This document shows, piece after piece, positions 26,942-36,898 of a stretch of 64,000 nucleotides of DNA (positions are counted from its first letter, which is position 1; each line of letters opens with the position of its first letter). This stretch comes from Spirosoma fluviale (GTDB taxonomy: Bacteria > Bacteroidota > Bacteroidia > Cytophagales > Spirosomataceae), in the NCBI RefSeq assembly GCF_900230225.1, contig NZ_OCNH01000007.1:310001-374000 (forward strand), read 5' to 3'. The position numbers and the translations under genes are program-made. The notes under the pieces were generated by a model. The model ran no database searches. It was not told the DNA's origin and was given only the letters and a program-made list of their open reading frames with translations.

Positions 26942-27217
26942 CTACCTTTTTGTCAATTGCCGGATAAACAGGTAGAGTGATGCGCCGATTGCCGTTAGCG
27001 ATAATATGATTGTCCACATTGGCCGACGATTATTCTGCCAGGCATCGAGTTTCATACCCGCCCAAACGCCCAGTCCAATAGTACCCAGCATCTGAAACGC
27101 AATACCACTGAATTGTACAAACGAGGTTGTTTTTTCAGTAACGTTTTTAATCGGCGGATTGCCCCGAACCGGGTTCTCCGTGTCGTTCCGTTCAGGCTGG
27201 TCGGGGTCGTTTTCCAT
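26942..27217 (-). CDS. atpZ: AtpZ/AtpI-family protein
   Basis: 91 residues. A charged N-terminus (about 1-30) is followed by two TM helices, including FSGIAFQMLGTIGLGVWAG, matching the F0F1-ATPase-associated AtpZ/AtpI family. Such proteins assist c-ring assembly or Mg2+ uptake and are not structural subunits. It is the first gene of the operon, with the promoter in the 117-base divergent spacer shared with sprE. Confidence 0.85.
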   Translation of the reverse strand: MENDPDQPERNDTENPVRGNPPIKNVTEKTTSFVQFSGIAFQMLGTIGLGVWAGMKLDAWQNNRRPMWTIILSLTAIGASLYLFIRQLTKR

Positions 27218-27334
27218 AGAATTAGGGCGTTTCGTGTTATATGCCGTGCAAAATTCGTTAATTTGGGCTAAGGTTCCATATTACCAAACCATCTGGAAAC
27301 GTTTTAATACGAGTGACCACGTGTTATTTTTCGA

Positions 27335-29584
27335 ATGTCCCGTTATTCAGGTATCCAACTAATTTTTCTCTTTACGGTCTTTGCTTCACTGACCGGTGGT
27401 CTGGTGTCGTGCTCCCAGTACAGCACCAAACCGGTAAGTAAAGGGTATCATAACCTTACGGCTCATTTTAATGCCTATGTCATTGCCCGCGATCAGATCA
27501 ATCAGGCAGAACAAATACTCTTTAAAACCCGTCAGGAAAACTACAACCAGCTGCTGCCTATTCTGCTGCCGGTCGATTCCATGCTTGCCCAGCCTCTAGA
27601 GCCGCAACTGGACGACGCCATCAAGAAAGCCTCAATCATTCCCGAACGCCACCAGAACAGCAAATGGCTCGATAACGCCTATATTCTTATCGGGCGCGCC
27701 CGCCTGATCAAACAGGATTTGCCCAACGCCATTGAAGTGTTTAAGTATGTCAATACAAAAGGCACCAATGAAAACGATAAACATACAGCTCTGGTTGGGT
27801 TGATGCGGGCGTATGTCGAAGCAAGTGACTATACCAATGCGCTCAACGTAGCCGAGTACCTGCGCAACCAGCCTCTCAATAAAAACAATACTCGTGACTT
27901 CTACCTCACGAAAGCTTATTTGCACGAGCGGCAGGGCGAATACCTCACAGCTGCCGGGATTCTGGACGCTACGTTTCCGGTTTTGCCAAACGGTGAATCG
28001 ACAGCCCGACTTCATCTGATAGCTGGTCAGTTATATGATTTAGTCGGCCAGCCCGCGAAAGCCGTTGAGCATTACAAAAAGGTATTGGCCTCGCGACCAA
28101 CTTACGATCAATCGTTCTACGCTAATCTGTTCGCCATTCAAAGCAATGGCTTGACCGGTGATCAGAAGCGAATGGCTCAGTCGACTGAAACATTCGAGGA
28201 AATGCTTAATGATCGGAAGAACGCCGACCTGAAAGACAAAATCTATTTCACGATGGGGCTTCTTGAAGCGCGCAGCGGTCGAATCGACAAAGCCATTTCG
28301 TATTATAGCCGGTCGATTCAGGCAGCGGGCTCCAACACAAATCAGGTTCCTTATACCTATTTAGAAATCGGAAAGCTGTATTTCGAGAAGAAAGCCGATT
28401 ACGAACATGCCAAAGTATATTACGATAGTGCCCTGGCATTAATCCCCCAACAATCGGCAGAGTATGCCGCTTTGTTCAATCGTAAAAAGACCCTCGATGA
28501 GTTTGTTCAATACCAGACGACCATCCGCACCGACGATAGTTTGCTGACACTGGCCAAGATGGACCCGGCTGCGCTCGATAATGTGCTGGAGAAAACCATT
28601 TCACAACGCGAAAAAGAAGACAAAGCCCAGGCGGCTCTCGCGCAGCAAATTATCGAAAAGGCTACATCAGGCAATATCAGTTCAGTACCGGGTGCCACGA
28701 ACTCTAATTTGCCCCCCGCCGAACGATGGGTTCTTTACAATCCTGTCGCTTTAAGTCAGGGACGTCAGGAATTTTCGGTGCAATGGGGAAACCGCCCTCT
28801 GGAAGATAACTGGCGACGAAGCAATAAAGAAGCGTCCGAGGCCGTAGCTGCGGTCAACAGTCCCCTAAATGGTGCATCACCAGCTAATTCAATTAACCCT
28901 GACCCAACCGTACAGCCTGCCACGGCGGGTGGTATACCCGTCAATCTGGCTGGTCCTAACACGAGTCGAAAAGGCCAAAAGGATGCTATGATGGCTACCA
29001 TTCCCTTCACAAAAGAAGCACAGACAGCCGCTAACCAGCGTATTGAGAATGCTCTTTACCGACTTGGCAAGCTGTATAAATTTGAGCTTAATCAGCCAGC
29101 CAACGCCATTCCAACCTTTGAAAAATTGCTGACCCGGTACCCAAACACACTCCAGAAGCCGGAAGTGTATTATTTACTCTACCTTTCCAATGAGCAGATT
29201 GGTAAAGCATCTCCCTGGAAAGAAAAACTGCTGTCCGAATACCCAAACACGTCTTATGCCCGTCTAACGGGTAAACTGGCAGCTCAGACAACAGACTCCG
29301 AAGCGCAGGCCCAAAAAACCTATACAACTATTTATGACCTGTATAAAGCGAATAATAACGCAGAAGCACTTGCCCGTGCCGATGCAGCCATGTCCGGCTT
29401 TGCCGGGAGCCAGCTAGAAGACAAATTAGCGTTGCTGCGGGTTATATTAGTCGGAAAAGTGAAACCCATTGACGACTACAAACAGGCGCTGGCTGAGTTC
29501 ATTCGTGATTACCCAGCCAGTCAATTGGTGCCTTATGTAAAAGATATGCAAACGGCGGCTAACTCACCAACGGCAAAGAAATAA
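27335..29584 (+). CDS. sprE: T9SS-associated TPR lipoprotein SprE/PorW
   Basis: Periplasmic lipoprotein required for type IX secretion and gliding in Flavobacterium and for PorW function in Porphyromonas. 749 residues. Lipobox LVSC with Cys 26. The mature N-terminus STKPVSKGYHNLTAHFNAYV matches the start of SprE/PorW proteins. Many tetratricopeptide repeats follow (about 110-420 and 560-740; examples QPAKAVEHYKKVLAS and GRIDKAISYYSRSI). A Gln/Asn/Pro-rich linker lies about 440-540. It lies upstream of PBP1A on the same strand, and about 5 kb from the gldKLMN cluster. Confidence 0.88.
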   Translation: MSRYSGIQLIFLFTVFASLTGGLVSCSQYSTKPVSKGYHNLTAHFNAYVIARDQINQAEQILFKTRQENYNQLLPILLPVDSMLAQPLEPQLDDAIKKASIIPERHQNSKWLDNAYILIGRARLIKQDLPNAIEVFKYVNTKGTNENDKHTALVGLMRAYVEASDYTNALNVAEYLRNQPLNKNNTRDFYLTKAYLHERQGEYLTAAGILDATFPVLPNGESTARLHLIAGQLYDLVGQPAKAVEHYKKVLASRPTYDQSFYANLFAIQSNGLTGDQKRMAQSTETFEEMLNDRKNADLKDKIYFTMGLLEARSGRIDKAISYYSRSIQAAGSNTNQVPYTYLEIGKLYFEKKADYEHAKVYYDSALALIPQQSAEYAALFNRKKTLDEFVQYQTTIRTDDSLLTLAKMDPAALDNVLEKTISQREKEDKAQAALAQQIIEKATSGNISSVPGATNSNLPPAERWVLYNPVALSQGRQEFSVQWGNRPLEDNWRRSNKEASEAVAAVNSPLNGASPANSINPDPTVQPATAGGIPVNLAGPNTSRKGQKDAMMATIPFTKEAQTAANQRIENALYRLGKLYKFELNQPANAIPTFEKLLTRYPNTLQKPEVYYLLYLSNEQIGKASPWKEKLLSEYPNTSYARLTGKLAAQTTDSEAQAQKTYTTIYDLYKANNNAEALARADAAMSGFAGSQLEDKLALLRVILVGKVKPIDDYKQALAEFIRDYPASQLVPYVKDMQTAANSPTAKK

Positions 29585-29669
29585 CTCATTACCAGCTTCT
29601 TAATAAAGGGCGTTGTCGCTTGCTGAAGCTCCTCAATTATCAACACCATTAAACACTAACACTTATTAC

Positions 29670-32027
29670 ATGTTTGATTTTGCTCCTGGTCCCTACCGGA
29701 AGATAATCCGAAACCTCTGGCGATTCTCATTACTCGGTATTGTCCTGCTGATCTTATACATTGCTGCTGTCAGCTATAACTTTCTGTGGCTATTTGGGGG
29801 CATGCCCAGCCTGAAAGCCCTGGAAAACCCAAAAAGTGAAGAAGCCTCCGAAGTGTATACCGCCGACAATCAGTTGCTCGGCAAGTACTACGTCGAAAAC
29901 CGGACACCTATTGAGATTTCTCAGGTGTCGCCCAACGTAACATCGGCCCTTTTGGCGACAGAAGATGCTCGCTTCGTTAAACACTCGGGTATTGATCCCC
30001 GCTCTTTATTCAGGGCTGTAGGTGGCTTTCTTACGTTTAAAAATGCGTCAAGTTCAGGTGGAGGTAGCACGCTCACCCAGCAAACGGCCAAAAACCTCTT
30101 TGATACCCGCCGGGAAGAATTACGCGGTGCATTGGGCCATATTCCTATTATCAGCCTGATTATAGCCAAAACAAAAGAGTGGATTCTGGCCGTCCGTCTT
30201 GAGCGAAACTATACCAAGCAGGAGGTCATGATGATGTACCTCAACACCGTGTCGTTCGGTAATAACACATACGGCATCAAAACAGCGGCTAAAACCTACT
30301 TCAGCAAAGAACCCTGGAATCTTACGGTCGAAGAAGCGGCCTTGCTGGTGGGTATGCTCAAAAATCCGACGTTTTACAATCCACGCTTATTTGAAGAACG
30401 GACAAGAGAGCGACGGAACGTGGTGTTGAGCCAGATGAAGAAGTATAAGTTTCTGACTGAAGAGCAGTTCATCGCCTACAAGAACAAGCCACTAAAACTT
30501 GACTTCAGTGTCGAGAATCAAAATACAGGGATGGCCGCTTACTTCAGATCGGTTATCCGGGATGACATCAAACGCTGGATTCGTCAGTACAATGAAGAAA
30601 ACCCCGGTGCCGAACTTGACCTCTACACCAGCGGGCTGAAAATTTATACGACCATCGACTCCCGGATGCAGGCCTATGCCGAGGAAGCCGTTATGAACAA
30701 TATGCGCGACCAGCAGAAGAAGTTCTATGAGCACTGGCGCGGTCGGAACCCCTGGGTACAGAAAGACCCGAGAACCAAAAAATACGTCGAAATTCCAGGC
30801 TTTATCGAATCCGTAGCCCGTCGAACAACCCGGTACAAGCAATTAAAAACTGCTTTCGGCGATGACGAGAAAGCCATATGGGCAGAGATGCGTAAGCCCA
30901 TAAAAATGAAGGTTTTCGTATACGGAAACCGGCGCAATGACAAAGATACAACCATGAGTCCGCTGGACTCGATCCGGTATTATAAACGGCTGCTCAACAC
31001 CGGATTCATGTCGATGGACCCCCGTTACGGCTATGTAAAGGCGTGGGTTGGCGGAATAAACTTCAAATACATGAAATTTGACCACGTGCGTCAGAGCCGA
31101 CGCCAGCCGGGGTCAACCTTCAAACCATTTGTGTATTTAACAGCCCTGGATCAGGGCTTTGTAACACCCTGTAGTCATATTGTTGATCAGCCAACGGTAT
31201 TCGCCCATGGAGAGGATAACAATAATGGGCCACCGTGGATGCCCAAGAACTCCACAGGCCGTTACAGTGGTCAAAATTTATCATTGCGTGAAGCCCTCGG
31301 GCAGTCAATCAACACCGTTAGTGCTCAGTTGATCAAAAAAACACGGTCGGCTGCCGTTGTTAAATATGCCCATGATATGGGTATCGAAAGCAAAGACTTG
31401 CGGGAGGACCCTACCCTTTGTCTTGGCACAAGTGATGTATCAGTCTACGAGATGGTAGCAGCTTACTGCGCATTTGCTAATGGAGGCACCCGCGTTCGAC
31501 CAATGATACTTATCCGCATTACCGACAAAAATGGTAATGTGCTTAAAAACTTCACGCCCGATGCCAAGCAGGTCATTAGTGCCCAACGCGCTTACGAAAT
31601 GCTCCACCTGATGCGTGGAGCCGTGGAAGATCCCAACGGCACGGCCCAGCGGTTGCGCACCCAATATAAACTGCTGGACGGTGGCAATGAAATTGCCGCT
31701 AAAACCGGAACAACCTCTAACTATTCCGATGCCTGGTTTATGGGTATGACCCAGCACCTCGTATCGGGCCTCTGGGTGGGTGGCGACGACCGGCCGATTC
31801 ACTTTAGAACGATTGAATTAGGACAAGGTGGCCGACAGGCGATGCCTGCCTGGGCCATGTACATGCAGAGAATCTACAATGACCCAACCCTTACCCAATA
31901 CCGCCCAGAGCCGTTCCGGAAGCCGAATAACTTCAAGATTGACTGTGGCGGTTATCACATAGATTCTTCCCAGCGGTATACACCGCCTAAAGTAGTACCG
32001 GAAGATGAAGATGAAATACTCCAGTAG
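29670..32027 (+). CDS. mrcA: Penicillin-binding protein 1A (bifunctional transglycosylase/transpeptidase)
   Basis: Makes and cross-links peptidoglycan; inner membrane with periplasmic domains. I chose ATG 29670 (785 residues), since the upstream TTG at 29613 adds 19 residues without features. One TM (about 20-40). The GT51 domain carries the catalytic Glu in ATEDARF (Glu 98), with QQTAKNLF further on. The transpeptidase domain has STFK (in RQPGSTFKPF), SIN (in GQSINTVSAQ) and KTG (in AKTGTTSN), all intact. The start lies 85 bases after the sprE stop, so an operon is likely. Closed by a strong terminator. Confidence 0.95.
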   Translation: MFDFAPGPYRKIIRNLWRFSLLGIVLLILYIAAVSYNFLWLFGGMPSLKALENPKSEEASEVYTADNQLLGKYYVENRTPIEISQVSPNVTSALLATEDARFVKHSGIDPRSLFRAVGGFLTFKNASSSGGGSTLTQQTAKNLFDTRREELRGALGHIPIISLIIAKTKEWILAVRLERNYTKQEVMMMYLNTVSFGNNTYGIKTAAKTYFSKEPWNLTVEEAALLVGMLKNPTFYNPRLFEERTRERRNVVLSQMKKYKFLTEEQFIAYKNKPLKLDFSVENQNTGMAAYFRSVIRDDIKRWIRQYNEENPGAELDLYTSGLKIYTTIDSRMQAYAEEAVMNNMRDQQKKFYEHWRGRNPWVQKDPRTKKYVEIPGFIESVARRTTRYKQLKTAFGDDEKAIWAEMRKPIKMKVFVYGNRRNDKDTTMSPLDSIRYYKRLLNTGFMSMDPRYGYVKAWVGGINFKYMKFDHVRQSRRQPGSTFKPFVYLTALDQGFVTPCSHIVDQPTVFAHGEDNNNGPPWMPKNSTGRYSGQNLSLREALGQSINTVSAQLIKKTRSAAVVKYAHDMGIESKDLREDPTLCLGTSDVSVYEMVAAYCAFANGGTRVRPMILIRITDKNGNVLKNFTPDAKQVISAQRAYEMLHLMRGAVEDPNGTAQRLRTQYKLLDGGNEIAAKTGTTSNYSDAWFMGMTQHLVSGLWVGGDDRPIHFRTIELGQGGRQAMPAWAMYMQRIYNDPTLTQYRPEPFRKPNNFKIDCGGYHIDSSQRYTPPKVVPEDEDEILQ

Positions 32028-32035
32028 ACTTATCA

Positions 32036-32059
32036 GGCCAGCACAAGCTGGCCTTTTTT
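32036..32059 (+). terminator. Intrinsic terminator after PBP1A
   Basis: Seven-bp stem GGCCAGC/GCTGGCC around ACAA (32036-32053), followed by six T residues (32054-32059). Confidence 0.93.
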
Positions 32060-32187
32060 AGTCATGCTCACCCAGCAACCTTTAGGCCCCGAAGCTTGTT
32101 TTGTAGTACGCTCAAACGGTTTATAGTTTTAATTACTCGTCCCAATAATACAATAAATCCGCCTACCAGGAAGGTTGGCACTACGGT

Positions 32188-33996
32188 ATGCCTGAATTCG
32201 ATTATAAGCAAGAATTAGCCAAAGTGCCACACGAACCGGGCGTCTATCGGTATTTTGACGCAACGGGCGAGGTAATTTATGTTGGCAAGGCTAAAGACCT
32301 GAAAAACCGGGTTAGTAGCTACTTCACCAACTCAAAAGGACACGACCGTAAAACGTTACGACTGGTAAGCCAGATTCGCAAGATTGAATTCACCATTGTC
32401 CACACCGAATTTGATGCACTATTGCTGGAAAATCAGCTTATAAAGCGATACCAGCCCAAGTTCAATATTCTACTCCGCGACGATAAAACTTATCCGTTCG
32501 TTTGTGTTACAAACGAACATTTTCCCCGTGTAGTAACTACCCGCCGGATTGACCGCAAACTGGGTACGTTTTATGGACCCTTTGCCAATCTAAAGCCCAT
32601 GTACACGGTGCTGGACATGTTTAGCCAGCTCTTTACAATCCGTACCTGTAACTATAACCTCGCCCCCGAAAACATAGAAGCGGGGAAATATAAGGTTTGT
32701 CTGGAATATCATATTGGCAACTGCAAAGGCCCATGCGAAGGCAAGCAGGCCGAAGAGGACTATAACTCAGATATTGAGCAAGTTCATCATATTCTGAAAG
32801 GCAATTTAAAACCTGCCCAGGAATACTTTAAGAACCAGATGGTCGAAGCCGCCGGAAATCTGGCCTTCGAACAGGCACAGAAGTACAAAGAGAAAATGGA
32901 TGTACTGCAACGGTTTCAAAGCAAATCGACCGTTGTCAATCCGAAAATCGCGGATGCAGACGTCTTCACCATTGCCTCGGATGAATCGGCCGCGTACATA
33001 AACTTTATGAAGGTGGTTAACGGCACCATCGTTCAGACACATACCGTAGAAATTAAAAAGAAGCTCGACGAAACTGACCAGGATCTGCTGGTGATGATGA
33101 TCATCGAGTTTCGGGATCAGTACGGCAGCCAGGCAAAGGAAATTATATCGAACATCCCGCTCGATATTGATCTGAAAGCCGAGGTGACCGTTCCGCAGAT
33201 TGGCGATAAAAAGAAACTGCTGGACATGTCGCTTAAAAACGTGCTCTATTTCCGGCGCGAACGGCAAGAACGGGCAGCCGCTGAAGCAACGGCCAGTGCC
33301 AGTAAAAAAGATCGTGTGTTAATTCGGTTAAAGCAGGATTTACAGTTAAAAACATTACCTAACCGCATTGAATGCTTCGATAACTCAAATATTCAGGGCA
33401 CCAATCCAGTGTCGGCAATGGTATGCTTTATTGGCGGAAAACCAGCGAATAAAGAATATCGGCATTTTTCCATTAAAACGGTCATCGGTCCCAACGACTT
33501 CGCCAGTATGTATGAGGTAGTTACCCGTCGTTATACACGCGTATTAACAGAAGATACCGGCCTGCCTGACCTGATTGTTATTGACGGCGGTAAAGGCCAG
33601 CTAAGTGCCGCCTGCGACGCGCTGAAAGACCTCGATCTATATGGAAAAGTACCGATTATCGGCATTGCTAAACGGCTTGAGGAGATTTATTTTCCGGAAG
33701 ATAATTTACCGCTTTACATCGATAAAAAGTCGGAGTCACTCAAGCTCATCCAGCGCATACGTGACGAAGCCCACCGGTTCGCGATCACGTATCACCGGGA
33801 TAAACGCAGCCGAAACAGCCTAATCAGCGAGCTGGAAAACGTAGAGGGAATTGGTAAGAAAACAGCGGCTAAACTGTTAAAGCATTTCAAAGGCGTAACC
33901 AAAATCCGGGAGGCAAGCTTTGATGAAGTGGCCGAAATAGTCGGTAAGGACCGCGCCGTGAAGCTAAAACAGTATTTCGACGCTATTGAGCAATAA
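32188..33996 (+). CDS. uvrC: Excinuclease ABC subunit C
   Basis: Dual nuclease of nucleotide-excision repair that cuts on both sides of a lesion bound by UvrAB. 602 residues, normal length. N-terminal GIY-YIG domain (HEPGVYRYF, VIYVGKAKDLKNRV), UVR interaction motif near 205-240, and an RNase H-like domain (RIECFDNSNIQGT, VIDGGKGQ). The C-terminal helix-hairpin-helix is intact (VEGIGKKTAAKLLKHF). Starts at ATG 32188. Monocistronic, with terminators on both sides. Confidence 0.97.
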   Translation: MPEFDYKQELAKVPHEPGVYRYFDATGEVIYVGKAKDLKNRVSSYFTNSKGHDRKTLRLVSQIRKIEFTIVHTEFDALLLENQLIKRYQPKFNILLRDDKTYPFVCVTNEHFPRVVTTRRIDRKLGTFYGPFANLKPMYTVLDMFSQLFTIRTCNYNLAPENIEAGKYKVCLEYHIGNCKGPCEGKQAEEDYNSDIEQVHHILKGNLKPAQEYFKNQMVEAAGNLAFEQAQKYKEKMDVLQRFQSKSTVVNPKIADADVFTIASDESAAYINFMKVVNGTIVQTHTVEIKKKLDETDQDLLVMMIIEFRDQYGSQAKEIISNIPLDIDLKAEVTVPQIGDKKKLLDMSLKNVLYFRRERQERAAAEATASASKKDRVLIRLKQDLQLKTLPNRIECFDNSNIQGTNPVSAMVCFIGGKPANKEYRHFSIKTVIGPNDFASMYEVVTRRYTRVLTEDTGLPDLIVIDGGKGQLSAACDALKDLDLYGKVPIIGIAKRLEEIYFPEDNLPLYIDKKSESLKLIQRIRDEAHRFAITYHRDKRSRNSLISELENVEGIGKKTAAKLLKHFKGVTKIREASFDEVAEIVGKDRAVKLKQYFDAIEQ

Positions 33997-34039
33997 GTAA
34001 AAAGAGGCTGGGAAGCCGCTCATGATAGACCCTAAAGCC

Positions 34040-34070
34040 AAAAGAGCGGCCTCTCAGCCGCTCTTTTTTT
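34040..34070. terminator. Terminator shared by uvrC and gldN
   Basis: Stem AAAAGAGCGGC (34040-34050), loop CTCTCA, stem GCCGCTCTTTT with a T-run to 34070. A-run on the other side also serves the convergent gldN transcript. Confidence 0.93.
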
Positions 34071-35127
34071 AATATTCCCAGAGGCTATGCTCTGCTTCCA
34101 TAAGCTCATACTCAGTTTGGTATGATTTCAGCAAACCTTCGCGGTCACCATACATTCCTACTAAGTCTGTATCACCTGGGTTGGCTACTTTCGTGATGCG
34201 GCCGTAAAATAATCGCAGATCAAAGGCATCGGCTAAATTTTTGTGCTGAGCCTGGTTTTGCGGGTTGTACCAGATAAATTTCTTCGGATCGCTACGGAAT
34301 AGCTTGTCGAGATCTTTGTATTTAAAGGTCGCGATTGGCTTTTCGTAACCAGCCTGGTTTTTGTCTGCAGGCAACAAGAGTGTTACTGTCTGAACGTCGT
34401 AATACAATCGCGAGCGTTTCCGGTCAAAAACCCAATCTTCCCGCACTTCAAGAATATTCAATTCTTTCGGGAAATACTCATCTCCGGAAAGCGTAGAGGC
34501 AGATGCTACTACAACCGAATCTTTCTTAGGCTCTACGACAGGAGCGGCTACTTTCGCTTTACCTTTTTTACCTTTTGCGTTTTTGGCTACTGCGGTTTTC
34601 TTCTTGGGTGCTCCCCAGCCGTCGTCTACAACGGCAGGTTCTGCGGCTTTCTTAGGTGTGCCCCAACCGTCGTCAGCCGGCTTTTTCTTGTCCTTTGCTG
34701 GAGCATCCCAACCATCGTTAGCACCAGCCGTCTTACCATCTTCGGTAAAACCAGCGGCTTTCTCTTCAGCAGACAAACCTCCTCCCGTATTCGGGATCAG
34801 CATGTTTTCGTGAAATTTCTCGATCGAGATTTTTGTCGTACACGAATCATTCGCGTAGGCATCAATCAGACCCGCTTTTACGGCATCGATCAGGTATTTA
34901 GAAATTTCGTTGTTTTTTGAGAACATTGACTGATTCTGTTTCTCCTTCAGGTCGATCCGACGCCAAAGGGTCTTCTTCATCATAATGTCATTCTCATTTA
35001 TAGCGCGAACCGATAGCGCGTTTGTACCGTTACTTGCCTTTTCCTGAGCCAGGGCCTCCCCTCCTGCCAGCGCCAGCGTAGCTACGGCCAGCACACCAGC
35101 ATATCTTATCGTTCTAAATTGTGTCAT
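34069..35127 (-). CDS. gldN: Type IX secretion protein GldN (PorN) with a Trp-repeat insert
   Basis: Periplasmic component of the T9SS ring, partnered with GldK and GldM. 352 residues with a signal peptide (about 1-28). The N-terminal part has INENDIMMKKTLWRRIDLKEKQN, the conserved GldN motif, and the C-terminal part (220-352) is also conserved. Between them an insert (about 115-210) holds three Trp-centred repeats (NDGWDAP, DDGWGTP, DDGWGAPKKK), followed by a Lys-rich stretch. This insert is low-complexity and absent from shorter homologues as I know them. Last gene of the gld cluster. Confidence 0.93.
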   Translation of the reverse strand: MTQFRTIRYAGVLAVATLALAGGEALAQEKASNGTNALSVRAINENDIMMKKTLWRRIDLKEKQNQSMFSKNNEISKYLIDAVKAGLIDAYANDSCTTKISIEKFHENMLIPNTGGGLSAEEKAAGFTEDGKTAGANDGWDAPAKDKKKPADDGWGTPKKAAEPAVVDDGWGAPKKKTAVAKNAKGKKGKAKVAAPVVEPKKDSVVVASASTLSGDEYFPKELNILEVREDWVFDRKRSRLYYDVQTVTLLLPADKNQAGYEKPIATFKYKDLDKLFRSDPKKFIWYNPQNQAQHKNLADAFDLRLFYGRITKVANPGDTDLVGMYGDREGLLKSYQTEYELMEAEHSLWEY

Positions 35128-35183
35128 GGCTACTATTTGTTGTCAATTCAGTATGTTAACGGTCAGCAAACCGCTTTAGTGCA

Positions 35184-36770
35184 TTAATACAGCGAAACCT
35201 GCTGAAGTAAGCTACCCATTGGCACATCGCTGATTTCACCCCTGAAGTTCTGCCGTTGTACGCCCTCAATCTGGATAACAAGACGGTCGCCGGGTTGTGC
35301 TTCAGCAGCTAACGAACCAATTGATCCTCCACCTGCACCTACGGTAACGAATGTTACGCGTTTTGTACCACGTACCAAGGAAACGGTGGCTCCGGTTGTA
35401 CGGAACTTAGCATCATCCGGTGAGTAAGTTGCAAAACTCGGATCTGAGATGGCCTGAATACGCACGCTCCGTGCCGAAGAAACAGGAACACCACGAGGGT
35501 CACTGGCACGTGTGCCACCAACAAAAACTTCTATTGTTGGGCGAGGCACTTTGTTTACACGAAACCGTTCCGTGCCCAGCAAGCTTCCCGAGTTGCTGAT
35601 GTTCAATGATACGTTTTGCAAACTAGGCACAACCGTGATCTTTCCTTTTTCACCCGACTGAACTACAGAAGCTCCATCGGCTGAGAAGCTTGGATTCCAT
35701 AGAGCGCCCAACTGCGGGCTCTGAATGCTTAACTTGTTCGCACAGCCCAGGTACAACGGTGGCATGGTACCGGTCTCGATCTGATACGATGGCTTGGCGA
35801 CGAAGTATTCAGCCGTCAGCGGGACAGTTTTCAGACCCGCTGCTGTCTGGTAAGCAATGGAGCCGGTGAGCGTACGACGGGCGAGGCCATTTTTGTCATA
35901 AGCACCACCCTGAGCCGTAAACTCAATAATACCCTGTCCATCCTGCATACGAACAGCCGCTCCGTTCAAGCTCATGCGAGGTTGGATACCTGACGAAGAA
36001 GCCGCCAGGAACATCTGTCCTTTGAACTTCGTCCCCGCCACAACCACCTTCGAATCCATGCTGAGCATGGCAATAATCTTATCGAACTTAACATCCTGCG
36101 CACCTACTTTGCTGGCAAGGACATCGAGTACTTCGCCTTCCAAGCGACGAACGTCGGCCTGTTTCTGACTCAGTACAGCCAGAGCAGCCGGCACCGGTGT
36201 CTGAGCAAAGTTCAGTTCGGCGAAATCTTTACGCTTTTGATCGGGCGATAGGCTGGCGATGGGATCGTCTTTACCATCCAGCGCCATCGGGCCGTACTTA
36301 TTGCCCGATAATTTGGATAGTTCCTCAACGTATTTGTTCAGTTGATCTTTCAACTTGAATGCAACCCCATTGCGGTTTGTACCAATCATAAGCTGAGCTA
36401 CAGATTCCTCTTCGCTCAGGTTTTTGATATTGCCCGATTCGTCCCGACCACCGCTTGTTTCGACAATCTGCTCCTTGAGCTTATCCAGTTCGCCACTTAC
36501 CTCAGCCGATAGTTTGCGAACTTCATCAGCTTGTTTAACGATGGCTAAATCGGCTGCCCGATTACCGGATTTCTCAACTGTTCCCCGGATATTGTCGAAT
36601 GTAGATTGGTTTACCTTGCTGACAGCTCCAATGGACTGCTCCAGACTATTGTTAATTAAAACGAATTTTTCCAGAATGGCCGACGTGACTTGCAGAGCCA
36701 GTAATGCGGTCAAAACCAGATACATCATCCCGATCATCTTCTGACGGGGTGTCTCTTTTGTGCCTGCCAT
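35184..36770 (-). CDS. gldM: Type IX secretion/gliding motor protein GldM (PorM)
   Basis: With GldL forms the proton-driven motor that spans the inner membrane and reaches through the periplasm. 528 residues, normal length. One N-terminal TM (about 12-30, IGMMYLVLTALLALQVTSA) is followed by a long periplasmic region (four domains in known structures). The ATG is at 36770. Downstream of gldL by a 128-base spacer with a strong hairpin, and 56 bases before gldN. Confidence 0.96.
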   Translation of the reverse strand: MAGTKETPRQKMIGMMYLVLTALLALQVTSAILEKFVLINNSLEQSIGAVSKVNQSTFDNIRGTVEKSGNRAADLAIVKQADEVRKLSAEVSGELDKLKEQIVETSGGRDESGNIKNLSEEESVAQLMIGTNRNGVAFKLKDQLNKYVEELSKLSGNKYGPMALDGKDDPIASLSPDQKRKDFAELNFAQTPVPAALAVLSQKQADVRRLEGEVLDVLASKVGAQDVKFDKIIAMLSMDSKVVVAGTKFKGQMFLAASSSGIQPRMSLNGAAVRMQDGQGIIEFTAQGGAYDKNGLARRTLTGSIAYQTAAGLKTVPLTAEYFVAKPSYQIETGTMPPLYLGCANKLSIQSPQLGALWNPSFSADGASVVQSGEKGKITVVPSLQNVSLNISNSGSLLGTERFRVNKVPRPTIEVFVGGTRASDPRGVPVSSARSVRIQAISDPSFATYSPDDAKFRTTGATVSLVRGTKRVTFVTVGAGGGSIGSLAAEAQPGDRLVIQIEGVQRQNFRGEISDVPMGSLLQQVSLY

Positions 36771-36834
36771 AAACTATGGTAGTGATAATAAAAGTTGTGG
36801 AAAGGCCGCCTTAGCGGTTATGTTATTGAGTGGC

Positions 36835-36887
36835 GTGTTTACCTGTCAGTTACAAACTAATTAGTTCTATAACTGACAGGTAAACAC
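36835..36887. promoter_or_regulatory. Strong hairpin between gldL and gldM
   Basis: GTGTTTACCTGTCAGTTA (36835-36852) and its exact reverse complement (36870-36887) form an 18-bp perfect stem around 17 bases that hold the palindrome AACTAATTAGTT (36855-36866). No U-run follows on the minus strand. It lies in the gldL-gldM spacer, so it may be a processing site, a stability element or an attenuator. Confidence 0.7.
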
Positions 36888-36898
36888 TATTGGGTTAC

